In this document: piece after piece, positions 40,632 through 52,441 of the stretch | Layout of the letters: each line of letters starts with the position of its first letter | Position numbering within the stretch: the stretch's first letter is position 1 | Assembly (NCBI GenBank): GCA_043228905.1 | Contig: JBHGNT010000001.1 | Location: 12,710,001 to 12,774,000 of the forward strand | DNA from: Azolla caroliniana | Lineage: Eukaryota > Polypodiophyta | Length of the DNA: 64,000 bases | Direction: 5' to 3' | Made by a program: the position numbers and the translations under genes | The notes under the pieces: generated by a model | The model's database searches: none | What the model was told of the DNA's origin: nothing | Seen by the model: the letters and a program-made list of their open reading frames with translations, nothing else

Positions 40632-42702
40632 TTATGGCTCATCTGGAGATGATGGCAAGATGCGGCCACAGTTCTTGCAACAATCAACATTTGAGTCCCT
40701 TGATCTAAAGGTCAAGGCATCGCAATGCAAGCATTGAATCTTCTTTGTCGCACATATTGGCAACCACCTCCTAGCTCAACGTGCATCTCTTTGCATTTAT
40801 CCGGTGTGTGTTTTGGAAGTGTTTGGGGAGCTGCCAATAAGATCTTTTGAAATGCCAATTGATGATCCTCTCTTTGCACCAATTGCTTGCTTCTGCCTTA
40901 TGGATCCAAAGTCTTCTTCATTGAGCATTGGTTTTGGTGCACCAACGTGATACACCACCGCTTGTCTCATTTCTGAAAGGGACATCATACATGCCAAAAC
41001 TTTTGCATGATCGAGGGATTGTAACCCTTGCCTGAGACGTTGAATTTAGCTACCTCGGTCATTTGTAATTCCGACTCCTATTCCTCCATATGTGTTGCAC
41101 TAGGGTTTATCTCCACTTTTATTTCTATGAAATGGTCCTTGTGCATATGGGCCGCGTGATCTATAAAAGGCAACGACCCACATAGATGTGGCATGGGCCT
41201 CTCAATAATTATCCGGATGCCGAGTATATGCTTATATTTACTCACAAGGTCTTGGCAATAAGAATATGAGCACTGGAACGATACATTATACCATACAATG
41301 GGTTTTGTCAAGCTCAATATTTTAAACCAATATTGGGGGTTGTCCACACTATGCACTGTCACATTATTAGTTTCATAACTCTCTAGTATCCTCTCGGCCT
41401 CTTTAAATCTTGTTGTTTGATCCCTATTATTTGCACGGGGTGTAAATCTACAACTCTCACATATTTCTTGTTGTTGATTGTACCATTCAATAACGGTTCC
41501 TCCGACGCAAGTGCTAGTTTGACTGTCCCCGGTTAAAACATGCACAAGATCGATAATTGGTCGATTTATTCTTCCTCTCAAGGTAGTATATTTGATAAAT
41601 TGCCAACGTCTCTCCACAATATTGGTAGTGTGAACATGTCTGTAGTTGAACATTCTACCAAATTTGGGCCATAGTTTCCTCCACACACATGTCAAGCCAC
41701 ACCATCCTCCCTCTATAAATTGCCAAACACATGGCTTGTTTGATATTCTACCTTTAACTCCTCACATTGGACACTGAATGTGGATTCCGTAATGCATTGC
41801 ATGAGTTGGCACATCCGGTTATAAAGATGGTTTCTCTTAGTTGCACTTACCTTTGGCAACAAGTTGTCCACCCATGCTTTTTTGGCGTGGAATTGACACA
41901 ACAAAAGTCGACAATGTGTTTGCGACCTTTGCCCATTTGCAACAATCCAAGATAATCGGTCTGCTACAACCACATTACTTATGACATTATATGATGCCCA
42001 ACTTTTAGTGATGACTATCACATTTGGCCTCACATTGGGCCTCCGTGAGAATATGACTCTCGAGCAAGTTTCTAAAGCTACTTGCTCATGGTTTGACCCC
42101 TTATCAGCTACATATCATGTACCATAATGGGATACCAATTCCCATGGCGTTTGGGGCCACAACTGCATATAATGGCAAGCCAAATTGGTTTGTTTTTAAT
42201 GTGTAGTCGATTGCCCAAGAGTTGTTTATTGACAATCACTCACACATTTCTAACATCCATTCATCTTGAAGCACCAAGATGAACGGTTGCCTTGCTGGAG
42301 ATCCATATTCACCAGGCAAGTAAGGTTGGACATGAACCACCTTTCCAAGATCTTAGAGTGCATAGGTATCTTGCATCATCAAATACTAATCAACCTCTGA
42401 CATGGCACTCCCAAATTTTAACCTGTTGGCCATGTTATGGACCTCCTTTGGTATCATAAAGAACCTATAACTAACAAGGTCTAATGGACTAGCCTTGGAC
42501 TTATGATATGCTTCTTTACGTATGCTTATCTGTGCCACATGTCGTGCACATCCAACATAAAAAAGGTAATCTTTGTAACAACTTATAACATTTGGGTGTG
42601 CCAGAAAATAGTACGCATCCGGTCTACTTCCTGGTACATGACCCGTATGAGGTTCATATATTGAAATGATTATAGTCCCATGGTCAACCCCATCATTCCT
42701 TT
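40632..42702 (-). mobile_element. Decayed MULE-like transposase
   Basis: The - strand frames join into one transposase with several stops. The N-terminal part has DHGTIIISIYEPHTGHVPGS and YFLAHPNVIS.YKDYLFYVG (42690-42550). The catalytic-type segment reads NNSWAIDYTLKTNQFGLPLY (about 42220-42160). The hallmark LLLCQFHAKKAW (about 41905-41870), a C..H motif of MULE transposases, follows. HTTNIVERRWQFIKYTTLRG (about 41635-41575) is the next conserved block. A C-terminal zinc-ribbon-like QCLHC...CCKNCGR ends at the stop at 40632-40634. The N-terminus is cut off by the Copia LTR at 42703. No terminal inverted repeats were found. Confidence 0.75.
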
Positions 42703-42843
42703 TGTAGGAAACAACGCGGAATATTGCTCGACCACAACCGAGTCTTGAATCACTTCAATGAGAATCAAACACAGAAATGGGAAGTAGAGAGTGAACGCAC
42801 GTACACACACAAGCAGTGATAGAGAACACATGATGTTTACGTG

Positions 42844-43027
42844 TGTTGAGAGTCGAACTCAACTTCCCTTAGTAATAGGTTTCACACTAGCTCATGAACA
42901 TACCAGGCTAGTTTTTTAAATTGTAGAAAGGGCACTTGCCCTAGCTTAGTTGGTATTTAAACCAACTCTTTGTAACTTTGTTACTGTTGGATGTAATACA
43001 TAGTTATCTCTGTCTTAAGCTCTCTCT

Positions 43028-43064
<37 letters not shown>

Positions 43065-43134
43065 GCCTTACGTACACACACACACACTCAATTATCTTCC
43101 GCTGCATTACACCATTTGCTCCATTTTCTTTACA
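42844..43134 (+). repeat. Copia-1 5' LTR
   Basis: It starts tgttgagagtcgaactcaac, in which gttgag and ctcaac pair, and ends ctttaca. It carries a CT microsatellite (about 43024-43059) that differs in length and makeup from the 3' LTR copy. A gtatttaaacc box near 42951 is the best TATA-like candidate. Confidence 0.93.
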
Positions 43135-43237
43135 TGGTATCAAAGCGTGTGGTTACTTAATCCTCCTCCTCATTTCTTATGTGGTGCTACTCGCCGACGA
43201 ACAATAGATCCGGCTCATCAACGGAGAAGAAAACACC

Positions 43238-44164
43238 ATGAATACTCAGATGGGAAGCGCTCTTTTGATGGAGAAGCTTGACATAATGAACTTTGCATCT
43301 TGGGAATACAAGATGCATCAATACCTTGTTGGGCAAGGTTACTAGAACTACATTGAAGGAGCTCACGAAACGCAACCCAACCCAACACACGCGGACTATC
43401 CCGATTGGGAGAAGGCCGCAAGCCGTGTGTTGTACTGCTTGGCATCATGCGTACATGATCATATGTTGGGATATATCAAAGAGGCAAAAACGCCGAAATA
43501 GGCGTGGGAAAATCTCAAGAAAATCTTTGCGGCAAATACGGCTGCACGGAAGCTCCAACTTCGACAGGAGCTAAACAATCTGCAACAGAGGGATATGTCG
43601 ATCACAAGTTACACCTTGAAGATCAAGGAACTATGTGACGCCCTCAGTTCGATCAATGTCATCATCAATGATGATGAGATGGTGCAAATATGCCTCGGTG
43701 GCGTAGCACCTCAATTTGGCTCGATTAGATCAACCATCCTTGCGAGAGAGAATCCTCCTTCCTTTTTTGACCTCCAATCATTATTGCTTGTCGAGGAGAA
43801 TCATGCACATCAAAGAAACAACACACATGACGGACAAATGTTGTATTCGAATTTCGATGGATGAAGAGGACATGGTCGCGGAAGAAGAGGCCGACACAAT
43901 CATGAGCGTAATCCCCACCAATGGCAAGCGGATAGATTCAGTCCCAGAGAGTTCGACGGAAGGGGGAGTCATCACACCATACCAAGCAATCGTAGAAACC
44001 CAATAGAATGCGGGTATTGCAGAAAACTCAGTCATTACAAAGAGGAGTGCCGAAAGAAGAAACACGAGGCAGGCCGACAACTCACTAATTACGCTTCGAA
44101 TTCTTACTATGGTGACGGTGGTGGAATGTTCATAATGAAACATGAAGCACACTCGATGTCCGCA
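43238..44164 (+). pseudogene. Copia-1 gag, interrupted by stops
   Basis: From the ATG at 43238 one frame reads a Copia gag (NFASWEYKMHQYL, then LQLRQELNNLQQRDMSITSY, then FGSIRSTILARENPPSFFDL). A zinc knuckle CGYCRKLSHYKEEC (C-x2-C-x4-H-x4-C) lies near 44012. In-frame stops occur near 43343, 43500, 43864 and 44163. Each lies where a one-base C-to-T change would turn CAG into TAG or CGA into TGA. There are no large indels up to the knuckle. Confidence 0.9.
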
Positions 44165-44189
44165 TAGGCTTCAACTAGTGCCTCCACCT

Positions 44190-47100
44190 CAAATAGTGTG
44201 GTTTGTCGATTCAAGATCGTCAAATCACATGATGTCTCGTGAAGATTGGTTTCGGGAACTATGGAAGCCCGAACGTCCCGAATATGTCGAAATAGGAGAT
44301 GACACAACTCATCCAATACAACATATCGGGAACGTCCCATTCAGAAACGATGGAAAACAAACCTACCTAAAGAATGTACTGCATGTTCCCACCATCACGA
44401 AAAACCTGGTCTCAGTCGGCCAGATTGTCAAACAAGGAATGCAAGTACGATTCAACAACGATGGGTGCTTCATCCAAACAGGCGGTCAAGTCGTAGCTCA
44501 CGGTCGATGAGAAGGTTGTATGTTTATCCTCGAATCAAATGAGGTAAAGTTAGTCGTGTTTGCAAAGGGCCTCAAAGTCGAAATGGACTTAAATTTGTGA
44601 CACAAAAGAATTGGCCACATCAATCTCCAAAAACTTCAGAACATGCAATCGAAAGAAGTGGTAATCGAACTCCTGAACTTTACCGCGAAGGAGATTACGG
44701 GCATATGTGAAGCGTGCCAGTTCGGAAAGCAACACTGACATCCATTCCCAAAAGAGCGAAATGCGAACAAAGGGATCCTGGATGTCGTACATTCAGATGT
44801 ATGGGGACCGGCCCAGACAAGCACACTCGGCGGATGCCGATATTACGTTATGTTCATCGACGACTTCTCCAGGAACACCTGGATCTACCCGATGAAACAA
44901 AAGAACGAAGTGTTCAGATACTTCCAGAGATTCAAAGCCGAAGTCGAAAAAGCCACGGATCGACATGTACATTGCCTTCGATCGGATGGAGGCAAAGAAT
45001 ACTTTTTGGATGAGTTTATGGAGTATCTCCTAAAGGAAGGAATCTGACAAGAATTCTCATGCCGTCACACACCTCAACAGAACGTCGTAGTTGAGCGTAA
45101 AAACCAGCAAATAGTAGAAGTCGCTCGGGCTATGATGAATGAGAAGAATCTACCGAAATCGTACTGGGCAGAAGCGGCGAACATGGTCGTATACCTCATG
45201 AATAGGTGCACAACCTTGGGAGTACACGACATAACCCCGCATGAGAAGTTGTTTGGAAAGAAGCCAGACTTATCACACCATATTTTTGGTGCAATTGCGT
45301 ACGTACATATTCCCAACGATATGTGACAAAAGCTCGACCTGAAGTTGGAGAAATGTATCTCGTGGGATACTCGCTCGAACAGAAGGGGTTCAAATGCTAC
45401 AGTTCACCTACCCGAAAAGTTCGAACAAGTCAGGATGTCGTTTTCAACGAGTCCGCATCCTGGTACGCACCAGAGACAACTTCGACTTTGACTTCGATAT
45501 ACGCCGAAATAGAGGCAGAAGCCGAAGATCAAGTTACGCGCATGATCGATAAAAGTCCAATTACAATATGACTGAGTGGGCCGGTAGAGCCGACGAGCGA
45601 TCAAAGCACATCTCGACCGAGTCCAAAGCTAGACAAAGGGAAGGCGAAAATGCGGGAATACGAAGACCAATTCGAATTCGAATCGACTCACTCCCTTGAT
45701 AGTGAGTTTGAAGGCCTTGACATTTGGACAGACGACGTGAAGAAAGCTTTAGAATCCGCAAACGAAAAGCTATGCCGGTCCACTCGAGAGAAGAACCCCG
45801 TATACCGTTATGGCTACAATGAGTACATGGCGTATCATTACGCCTTTATGATGAAGGTAGCGACAATACAGGAGCCGGAAACGATTTCCGAAGCCGTAAA
45901 GGATCTGCGATGCATGAGGAAATGGAAGCGTTATGCAAAAACGAGACATGGGATCTCGTTCCTCACCCGCCGAACAAGAAAGCAATTGGCTGCAGATGGA
46001 TTTACAAGGTGAAGCACAATGCCGACGGCTCTGTAAATCGCTTCAAAGCATGTCTTGTTGTGAAAGGATACGCACAAACCCACAACGTAGACTACGAAGA
46101 GACCTTTGCCCCGGTGGCAATGATGACCATTGCATGGACCGTAATTGCCCTGACAACAGTGAAAGGGTGGCACCTCCACCAGATGGACGTGAAAAACGCC
46201 TTCCTCCAAGGAGAATTAGAAGAGGAAGTGTATATGATTCAACCACCCGGATTTGAATCGCGTACCTATCTGCACGCCGTATGTCGACTTAAGAAACCAC
46301 TTTACGGTCTCAAACAAGCACCTCGTGCATGGCACTCAAAGATTACAGAGTATCTTCATTAGATCGGATTTCGAATGTCAAAATCTGATACTTCTTTGTA
46401 CATCCGAAACGAGTTGGATAGCTTGATTGTCATTATCCTTTACTTGGATGATTTGGTCATCGGAGGAAAAGATCTAGCCGAGATTAACAAGGTCAAATCA
46501 CTTCTTTCCGGCTGATTCGAAATGAAAGACCTGCACGATCTCCATTACTTCCTAGGCATTGAAGTAATTCGAACACCAGTCGGAATACTGATATCACAAT
46601 GGCACTACGTTCTCAACTTACTCTACAAGTTCGGAATGACCGAGTGCAAACATGTGACTACCCCTCTCGATCGTAATTTCGGCAACTTAATTTATCTAAC
46701 CATCATGAGACCTGACCTCAACTATTCGGTCGGCTTGCTTAGTCAATTTATGCAAAATCCACGAAATCTTCATCTGGATTGCGCTAAGCGGATACTTTGG
46801 TATGTCAGCACGACGATGGACTACGACAACATGTATAAGTCGAATACGATCATTCAACTCGAAGGGTACACAACCGCAGACTGGGCAGGATACAAAGCAG
46901 ATAGACGATCCACATCCGGATTTGTCTTCTCTCTTGGTAGCGGAGCAATCTCCTGGAGTAGTAAGAAGCAGTCGACAGTCGCACTGTCGAGCACGGAAAC
47001 CGAATACAGGGGCGCGGCCGTCACCGCATGTGAAGCCGTATGGCTCAAGCGTATACTGAAGGAGTTGGGCATACTCATCAAAGATCCAATTCGTCTATAC

Positions 47101-47330
47101 TGCGACAATATGAGTAGTATCTACCTGGTGCGGAACCCCGTATTCCACGCGTGGACTAAGCACATTGAAGTGCACTATCATTTCATCCGTGAGCGCGTAT
47201 AGGCCAGAGATATCGATTTACAACATCACAGTACGCACCTACAGGTAGCTGACATTTTCACGAAAGCCCTTGGTGTTGACAAGCTTCGGTAGTTTGCGTC
47301 GAACCTTGGCCTATCTCTTCCCGATCAGCC
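44190..47330 (+). pseudogene. Copia-1 pol (integrase, RT, RNase H), interrupted by stops
   Basis: Order: GAG-pre-integrase segment (LKNVLHVPTITKNLVSVGQI, about 44370). Integrase core, with aspartates in VVHSDVWGP (44785) and FIDDFSRNTWIY (44855) and the glutamate in VVVERKNQQIVE (about 45090). RT, with CRWIYKVKHNADGSVNRFK (45990), MDVKNAFLQGELEEEVYM (46180), YGLKQAPRAWH (46310) and YLDDLVIGG (46440). RNase H, with ADWAGYKADRRSTSGFVFS (46880), SSTETEYRGAA (46990) and YCDNMSSIYL (47100). Stops fall near 44508, 44600, 44738, 45047, 45324, 46361, 46513, 47201 and 47290. A frame change follows 45330, and about 25 residues are missing near 46670. Confidence 0.9.
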
Positions 47331-47566
47331 GAGCTTGAGGGGGAGTACAAAACAATGACAGTGAACCGATCGATTGATCGAAGCCGAACAAGTAATACGC
47401 AACCAAAAAGCTGAACAATCGAAGTTCGAAGCATCCCGAAGTATGAATCAAACAACGTACGCACGATATGCAAGTACGTAATACGTAGTTGATCGAAGCC
47501 GACGAGACGAGTCAAAGTACGAACCGAACAACCTTTTGATAGATAGAAGTTGTGTTCGAGGGGGTG

Positions 47567-47752
47567 TGTTGAGAGTCGAACTCAACTTCCCTTAGTAATA
47601 GGTTTCACACTAGCTCATGGACATACCCGGCTAGTTTTGTAAATTGTAGAAAGGGCACTTACCCTAGCTTAGGTGGTATTTAAACCAACTCTTTGTAACT
47701 TTGTTACTGTTGGATGTAATACATAGTTATCTATGTCTTAAGCTCTCTTTTA

Positions 47753-47789
<37 letters not shown>

Positions 47790-47865
47790 TGTTTTGCCTT
47801 ACGTACACAGACACACACTCAATTATCTTCCGTTGCATTACAACACTTGCTCCATTTTCTTTACA
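47567..47865 (+). repeat. Copia-1 3' LTR
   Basis: It is near-identical to the 5' LTR (roughly 4% substitutions by eye), starts tgttgagagtcgaactcaac and ends ctttaca. It is preceded by the purine tract and followed by the acgtg target duplication. Confidence 0.93.
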
Positions 47866-48232
47866 ACGTGGAAAACCCTAAAGGGGAAAAAACCACGGGA
47901 GCCCACAGACTCCAAACTATCACTATATGAGAAAGGTACAATTAGAGACTCAGAGGCAACAACCTCGAGCTCTGTATCTTCGCCAAGCGGCAGTTACAAC
48001 AGAGTATCACTCAGTATCTCTCTCTCTCTAACAATATACAACAACAACTCTCATCACATATAAAGTGATTGCCCTAAGTCATATTTATACTCATATGACT
48101 TAAGGGCTATTTACAAATATAGCCTCAATGGGCTTTCTCTGAATTATTTACAAATATGTCCTTGGATCCGTTTTGCACTAGATCCATCCAGATTCACTCA
48201 ATCCGGTTTCCGGGTCTCATCCAACAAACTTC

Positions 48233-48893
48233 CCCTTCACTCCGACATGGGATTTCTTGTTAATCCGATCCTTCTTCGGCACGCGTCCAGCTTGTCGGTT
48301 GAAAGCACCTTGGTCAACATATCCGATCCGTTTTCCTTCATGTGGATCTTCGTCAGCATGAACTCTTGATCTTCTACCTTCTCTCGGAGCCAATGATATC
48401 TCCTCTGGATGTGCTTGGTCCGGGAATGGTAGGCCGCATTCTTCGCAAGGTGGATGGCACTTTGACTGTCGCAGTAGAGCCGCTATTCCTCCTATCAGAT
48501 CCCTAGCTCTTCGATGAAGTCCTTCATCCAGATTATCTCCTTGCCGGCTTCCATAGCTGCCATGTACTCCGCTTCCATTGTCGATAGTGCAACAGACTTC
48601 TGCAGCCTCGATTGCCATGATACAACTCCCCCTGCATAAGTCATCACATATCCGGATGTAGACCGGTTGGTATCCGCATCAACATATATATCCGAATCCA
48701 TGAATCCGTCAAGTTGGGGTTTACCGGAGCCAAACTGGAGGCACATACTCGAGGTGCCTTTCAGATACCGGAGTATCCACTTGATCACGTTCCAGTGCTC
48801 TCTACCTGGATTGCTCATGAACCGACTGACTACTCCGACAACATATGCAATATCCAGCCGGGTGCACACCATTGCGTACATTAAGTGTTAATC
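48233..48893 (-). pseudogene. Copia-2 RNase H fragment
   Basis: The - strand reads LMYAMVCTRLDIAYVVGVV (48890 downward), HWNVIKWILRYLKGTS, GYVMTYAGGVVSWQSRLQKS and ALSTMEAEYMAAMEAGKE. It continues with RLYCDSQSAIHLAKN and then HSRTKHIQRRYHWLRE. Three stops cluster between ELGI and RLYCDS (about 48485-48495), and each is one C-to-T step from a CGA or CAG codon. The upstream RT is cut at 48893. Confidence 0.88.
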
Positions 48894-51756
48894 CCGGGCT
48901 GGACAAGCCACTAACATAGGGTGTGCTTCTGGAACACTTCACCAAAGGGGTGGTACGGTAAGGAATGGGAAGATTGTAACATAGAACCGATCCTCTCCGA
49001 TTGTTATCCGGATCGATTAGTTACACGCGTAGGATCAACATCATTAAGCACAGAACGGAAATGACAAGATAAACAAGATATGAAAATAACAACACTTCTC
49101 TATTAATTATCCATCCCTAGTTACATCATATCCAGATCCTTTTATAGGTATCCGGTTGTGTTACAAACCAGTGCCAACCGGCAACCAACTACGAACTGGT
49201 CCGTATCCGGATCGACATACTGATTCCAGGTCCGTCCGTTCGATCTTATAATTATCATAATTAATTCTAGTTACAACTCCCTTTATCCCAAAACCGGCTA
49301 TGCTTTCATACTTTGGCTTAACCAGCCAACACATGGCACGCCCATGGGACAATACCTTGTACGTCGAACCCATGGTTTAACCACTTCACTCATCTTCCAG
49401 AATGTCTAGAATACTCTAGTCTAATGGTTCCAATGGTTCATTGGGTAGTTGCTCCATCTGCTTCTGCTGTTGCTCCGATTGTTGTTGTTGCTATTGTGGC
49501 TACTGCTGTTGTTGCTCTCCGGCCGGATCCTCCTCTCCGGCTCCATCCACTTCCGGCTCTACTGGCCTCGGCCCCTTCAGCTTTGGCTCCTCCGTCCTTA
49601 GCTTCTCCTATTGCTCCTGTTCCGCTTCCGCTGGCTCTTCGTTTTGGCTACTTCCGGTTGCTCCACTTGGGCTTCGTCTAACTGGCCTCCTCCAGTTCCG
49701 GCTACATTCGGTGGCTCTGAGGACTGCTCTCTGTCACTTATGTTGATTGTCGCCGTCATTTGTGATGCCACCTACCGTCTATGCTCCCGCTCGTACCGCT
49801 CAAATTGGAGTTGAGTGGCAAGCTAGTCATCATCCAACTATTCTACCAGGCGCCTCACAACTGCCAATTGTTCTCTTGCCAGTGGCAAGAAATCGTCCGA
49901 CAACTCATCCTGGATGGTTACAATGCTCTCTGCATCCATCTTGTAGAAGTTGTCACCGCCCTTTCTCTAGTTCTCAGCATCCGCTCACAAAGTCTGTAAT
50001 TCTACCACTTGTTGTGCCCATTTTGACCACTATTGCACTGAGTTTTCCTCAATCATACTCTTTGTCCTTTCTTTCCATGCTAGCACGATGGCGCGGATTT
50101 GGTTGAGCCCTATCTTGGATTTGTCCTCCGCAGCCTGCTTTTCCTCCTTTAACTTCTTTATCAGGCCTGCGGTTGCCTGTGCTTGCACCCCATATTCTAG
50201 CAATTGGGTCTGATACGTTGTCTGAACCCTATTCAGAGCCAATTTTGCTCTTTCCATCTCGTCATAGTGCTGTTCGGTGAGCACCGTCCTTTTTCTTGCC
50301 GCTTCCTCCAGCAGCTTTGCCGACTCAACCGCCTTCGTTTGTTCTTCTGCCAATGCCTCCGTTTCTTGGTTACTTCGTTCCAGAGTTCTCTTATCTTCTC
50401 TTGTTGCCGGTCATATTCTGTTATCAACTTCTTGTGCTCTGCTTCCAAGTGCTTGTAATCTCGGTGCAACCTTTCAAAGTCCTCGATCTTCTTATTTAAA
50501 CTCCAGTTGCTTTGACTTCTTGCTCGATCTTCTCTCTCTTTCTATTGTCGGTGCTCTTCTTTCAGTTGTTCAATCTCTCCTTCTGCCATCCGGCGTAGCG
50601 TGTCTTTTTCTTGCAGAAGTTTGTTGTTTTCCTCTTTTAACCGGTTGTTGGCTGCCTGAATCTTTTGGAGGTTTCCTTCTATTTTTCGCTTCTCCTCCTC
50701 CGATTTCTTCTTCTGCTCCCTGTCTCTGGCCTGCAAGGCCTCCTGAGCTGCTAACTCCTCCCTTAGGTTGGAGAGTTCTTGTTCGCGCACATTACTTGTG
50801 TCCGGCACTGTAGGAGCTACCAACGTGTTATTTATCCGTTCAGTCACCGGTGCCACTGGTTTTGGACCTATTTGTCATGAATTGACCTGTTTGGCCGCAT
50901 TTGCTTTGGCCTTTTTAACTTCTTCCTCCATGATCCGAATCCTCGACCGGGCTTTCTCGAGTTCTTCGGTTGTGGCGAACAACTGGTCCCCTTGTGCTCT
51001 CTCTTCGCCTTCAATCTGGCTTACCACCCTTGCCACATGCTCTCCGATCCAACGCAGTTATTGACTGCCAGTGTCTTGTTGCCTTGACGGTTTAGGTGTG
51101 GTGTCGGCTCTGGTCTCGCCTCAAGCCCTTGTTGTACTGTTGTTTCCAGTAACAACTCCTTTTCTTGTTGTGCATGTCGGCCCCGTTTCTTCGGCTTTAT
51201 TGCCGGCACTGGTGGTGCGAGGAGGGTGAGCCATTGGGCCATCGCTGTCCATACTTTCTTGCCATCTACTACGGATTGAATGGCCACTCGTAGAGAATCG
51301 GCGATGATTACCGGTCAATCCACTTTCACCCCTTCATATGTTACGATGATGAACCTGAATCTGTTCTTAGGCATTGCCGGGGGTCGCAGGTGCACGGACC
51401 CATACTCGTGGAGCACATGAGCCTTCTCGAAACAAGGCGTTGTCATCGCCTCGTGTCCGGTATGCTTTGCTGGCTAGGGAGTACTCACGGAAGAACTTCG
51501 TCAACGTCTCTGGGGATGGATTCTCAATAGAGTAGAACCCTCCCGCTAGCAATCCGATAAGGCAAGGATAGCCTCCTCTATTACTTCCTCCAGGCCGATC
51601 TTCTTTGCGACCTTTTTCGGGTCATCGTGGGGAGGTACTTCTACTATCCGGAGAAAACCCTCCAATCCATGTTGTGTATACCCTCCAATCCAATGAGGCG
51701 TCCATCTTCGGTGGTGATGGTAAGCTTTAGGATACCTACGGTAGCGTCTTGCGTTT
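48887..51756 (-). mobile_element. Unclassified element body with coiled-coil frame, possible left LTR
   Basis: At 48887 the Copia-2 RNase H changes abruptly into tgttaatcccgggctgg, a possible LTR start, with LTR-like sequence to about 49420. To the right, decayed - strand frames run from about 51700. In order they show LLAGGFYSIENPSPETLTKFFREYSLASK... (51552), then FRFIIVTYEGVKVDWPVIIAD followed by AQWLTLLAPPVPAIKPKKRGR (about 51360-51170). Next are highly charged coiled coils: LSNLREELAAQEALQARDREQ and KIEGNLQKIQAANNRLKEENN (50856-50542), YKHLEAEHKKLITEYDRQQEK (50469) and MERAKLALNRVQTTYQTQLLE (50353-50030). The N-terminal part loosely recalls plant transposon-associated proteins carried by non-autonomous LTR elements. 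No RT, integrase or protease is present. The family call stays open. Confidence 0.5.
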
Positions 51757-51978
51757 TCAGTACTTCTGTCAGTCCTTCTAGGACTTGTATAAAAGTGTTC
51801 ATTGAACACACATTTGTATAGAGTGTGGTGAATAGAGATTGTGTACTTCTGTTATATTTTTTGTGTCTTCTCTCTCACTCTCTTTGTCTCTCCCGCGTAT
51901 ACCGTGTAAGCCCAAGCTCTCCATTGAACCTGAGTTTCCTTCCTTCTGTTCGGTCTTCATACTTGCTTCCGCACGTTA
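51757..51978 (+). repeat. Partial Copia-3-type LTR (3' half), + orientation
   Basis: The sequence from tacttctgtcagtccttcta to about gcttccgcacgttac aligns with the Copia-3 3' LTR from its TATA region to its end. It includes ttgtataaaagtg and the hairpin gtgttc-att-gaacac (51795-51809). The 5' part of the LTR is missing at the junction with the coiled-coil element. Confidence 0.75.
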
Positions 51979-52064
51979 CTTTCTATAGAATAGCGTGCGG
52001 AAGCAATAGAAAACCGAACACAGAAATGCAGGTTTAATGGAGAGCTTGAATATACACAGTACTC

Positions 52065-52137
<73 letters not shown>

Positions 52138-52441
52138 CACACAAACTCAAGTCAAAAAATAATAGTCAATCTGTACATAGGATGTGCTCAATGAGCACTT
52201 TTATACAAGTCCATACGAACTGACAGAAGTACTGACATGTACTTCAATGCTCATAAGTAAGCTCTACACTAACTCCCAAAATATATTCCTATGCGGAATA
52301 TCTTTCCAACGGCCTCGTGCTTTACGCATCACTACGACTTCTCGTTCCACGCCAATTTATGCACCGGTCTGACCTAACTGATCGATCCCAACCGATCCGG
52401 TTCTTGTCTTGCACAGCCGATCCGGCCAATGTTTCGAAACA
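51979..52441 (-). repeat. Copia-3-type LTR in inverted orientation
   Basis: The reverse complement starts tgtttcgaaacattggccgg, runs through ttggacttgtataaaagtgc-type sequence and ends at the gcttccgcacgctatt region. It matches the LTR at 55648-56102 over nearly its whole length. A long GA microsatellite (about 52069-52133) replaces the short CT tract. It lies tail-to-tail with the preceding partial LTR. Confidence 0.8.

Larger units (their letters stand above)
42844..47865 (+). mobile_element. Copia-1: complete LTR retrotransposon with decayed coding region
   Basis: LTRs at 42844-43134 and 47567-47865 differ at about a dozen sites. The primer-binding site tggtatcaaagc (43135-43146) fits initiator-Met tRNA. 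A purine tract ends gagggggtg at 47566. The target duplication acgtg is at 42839-42843 and 47866-47870. Removing the element rejoins gatgtttACGTGgaaaaccc, which is exactly how the related uninterrupted LTR reads at about 58728-58744. Gag, protease region, integrase, RT and RNase H occur in Copia order. The element is 5022 bp. Confidence 0.95.
42703..48893 (-). mobile_element. Copia-2: 3' LTR and RNase H end, interrupted by Copia-1
   Basis: Read on the - strand, RNase H (48893 down to 48233) is followed by a polypurine tract (aaggggaagt, about 48228-48238). A complete LTR of about 498 bp follows, split into 48227-47871 and 42843-42703 by insertion of Copia-1. The LTR has tgtt...aaca-type ends and matches the Copia-4 LTR (58631-59112) along most of its length. 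RT, integrase and gag of this copy are missing at the break near 48890. Copia-2 itself sits inside the MULE frame. Its right half could belong to the same original insertion as Copia-4, but the LTRs differ substantially in U3 and the outer flanks do not match. Confidence 0.8.

Noticed and set aside
49424-50813. Several open frames on the + strand of the coiled-coil element
   Set aside because: They are complements of the charged coiled-coil frame, which gives Cys/Ser/Leu-rich translations without domain logic.
51957-52142. Serine/leucine repeat frame near 52000
   Set aside because: It is the translation of a GA microsatellite within the inverted LTR.
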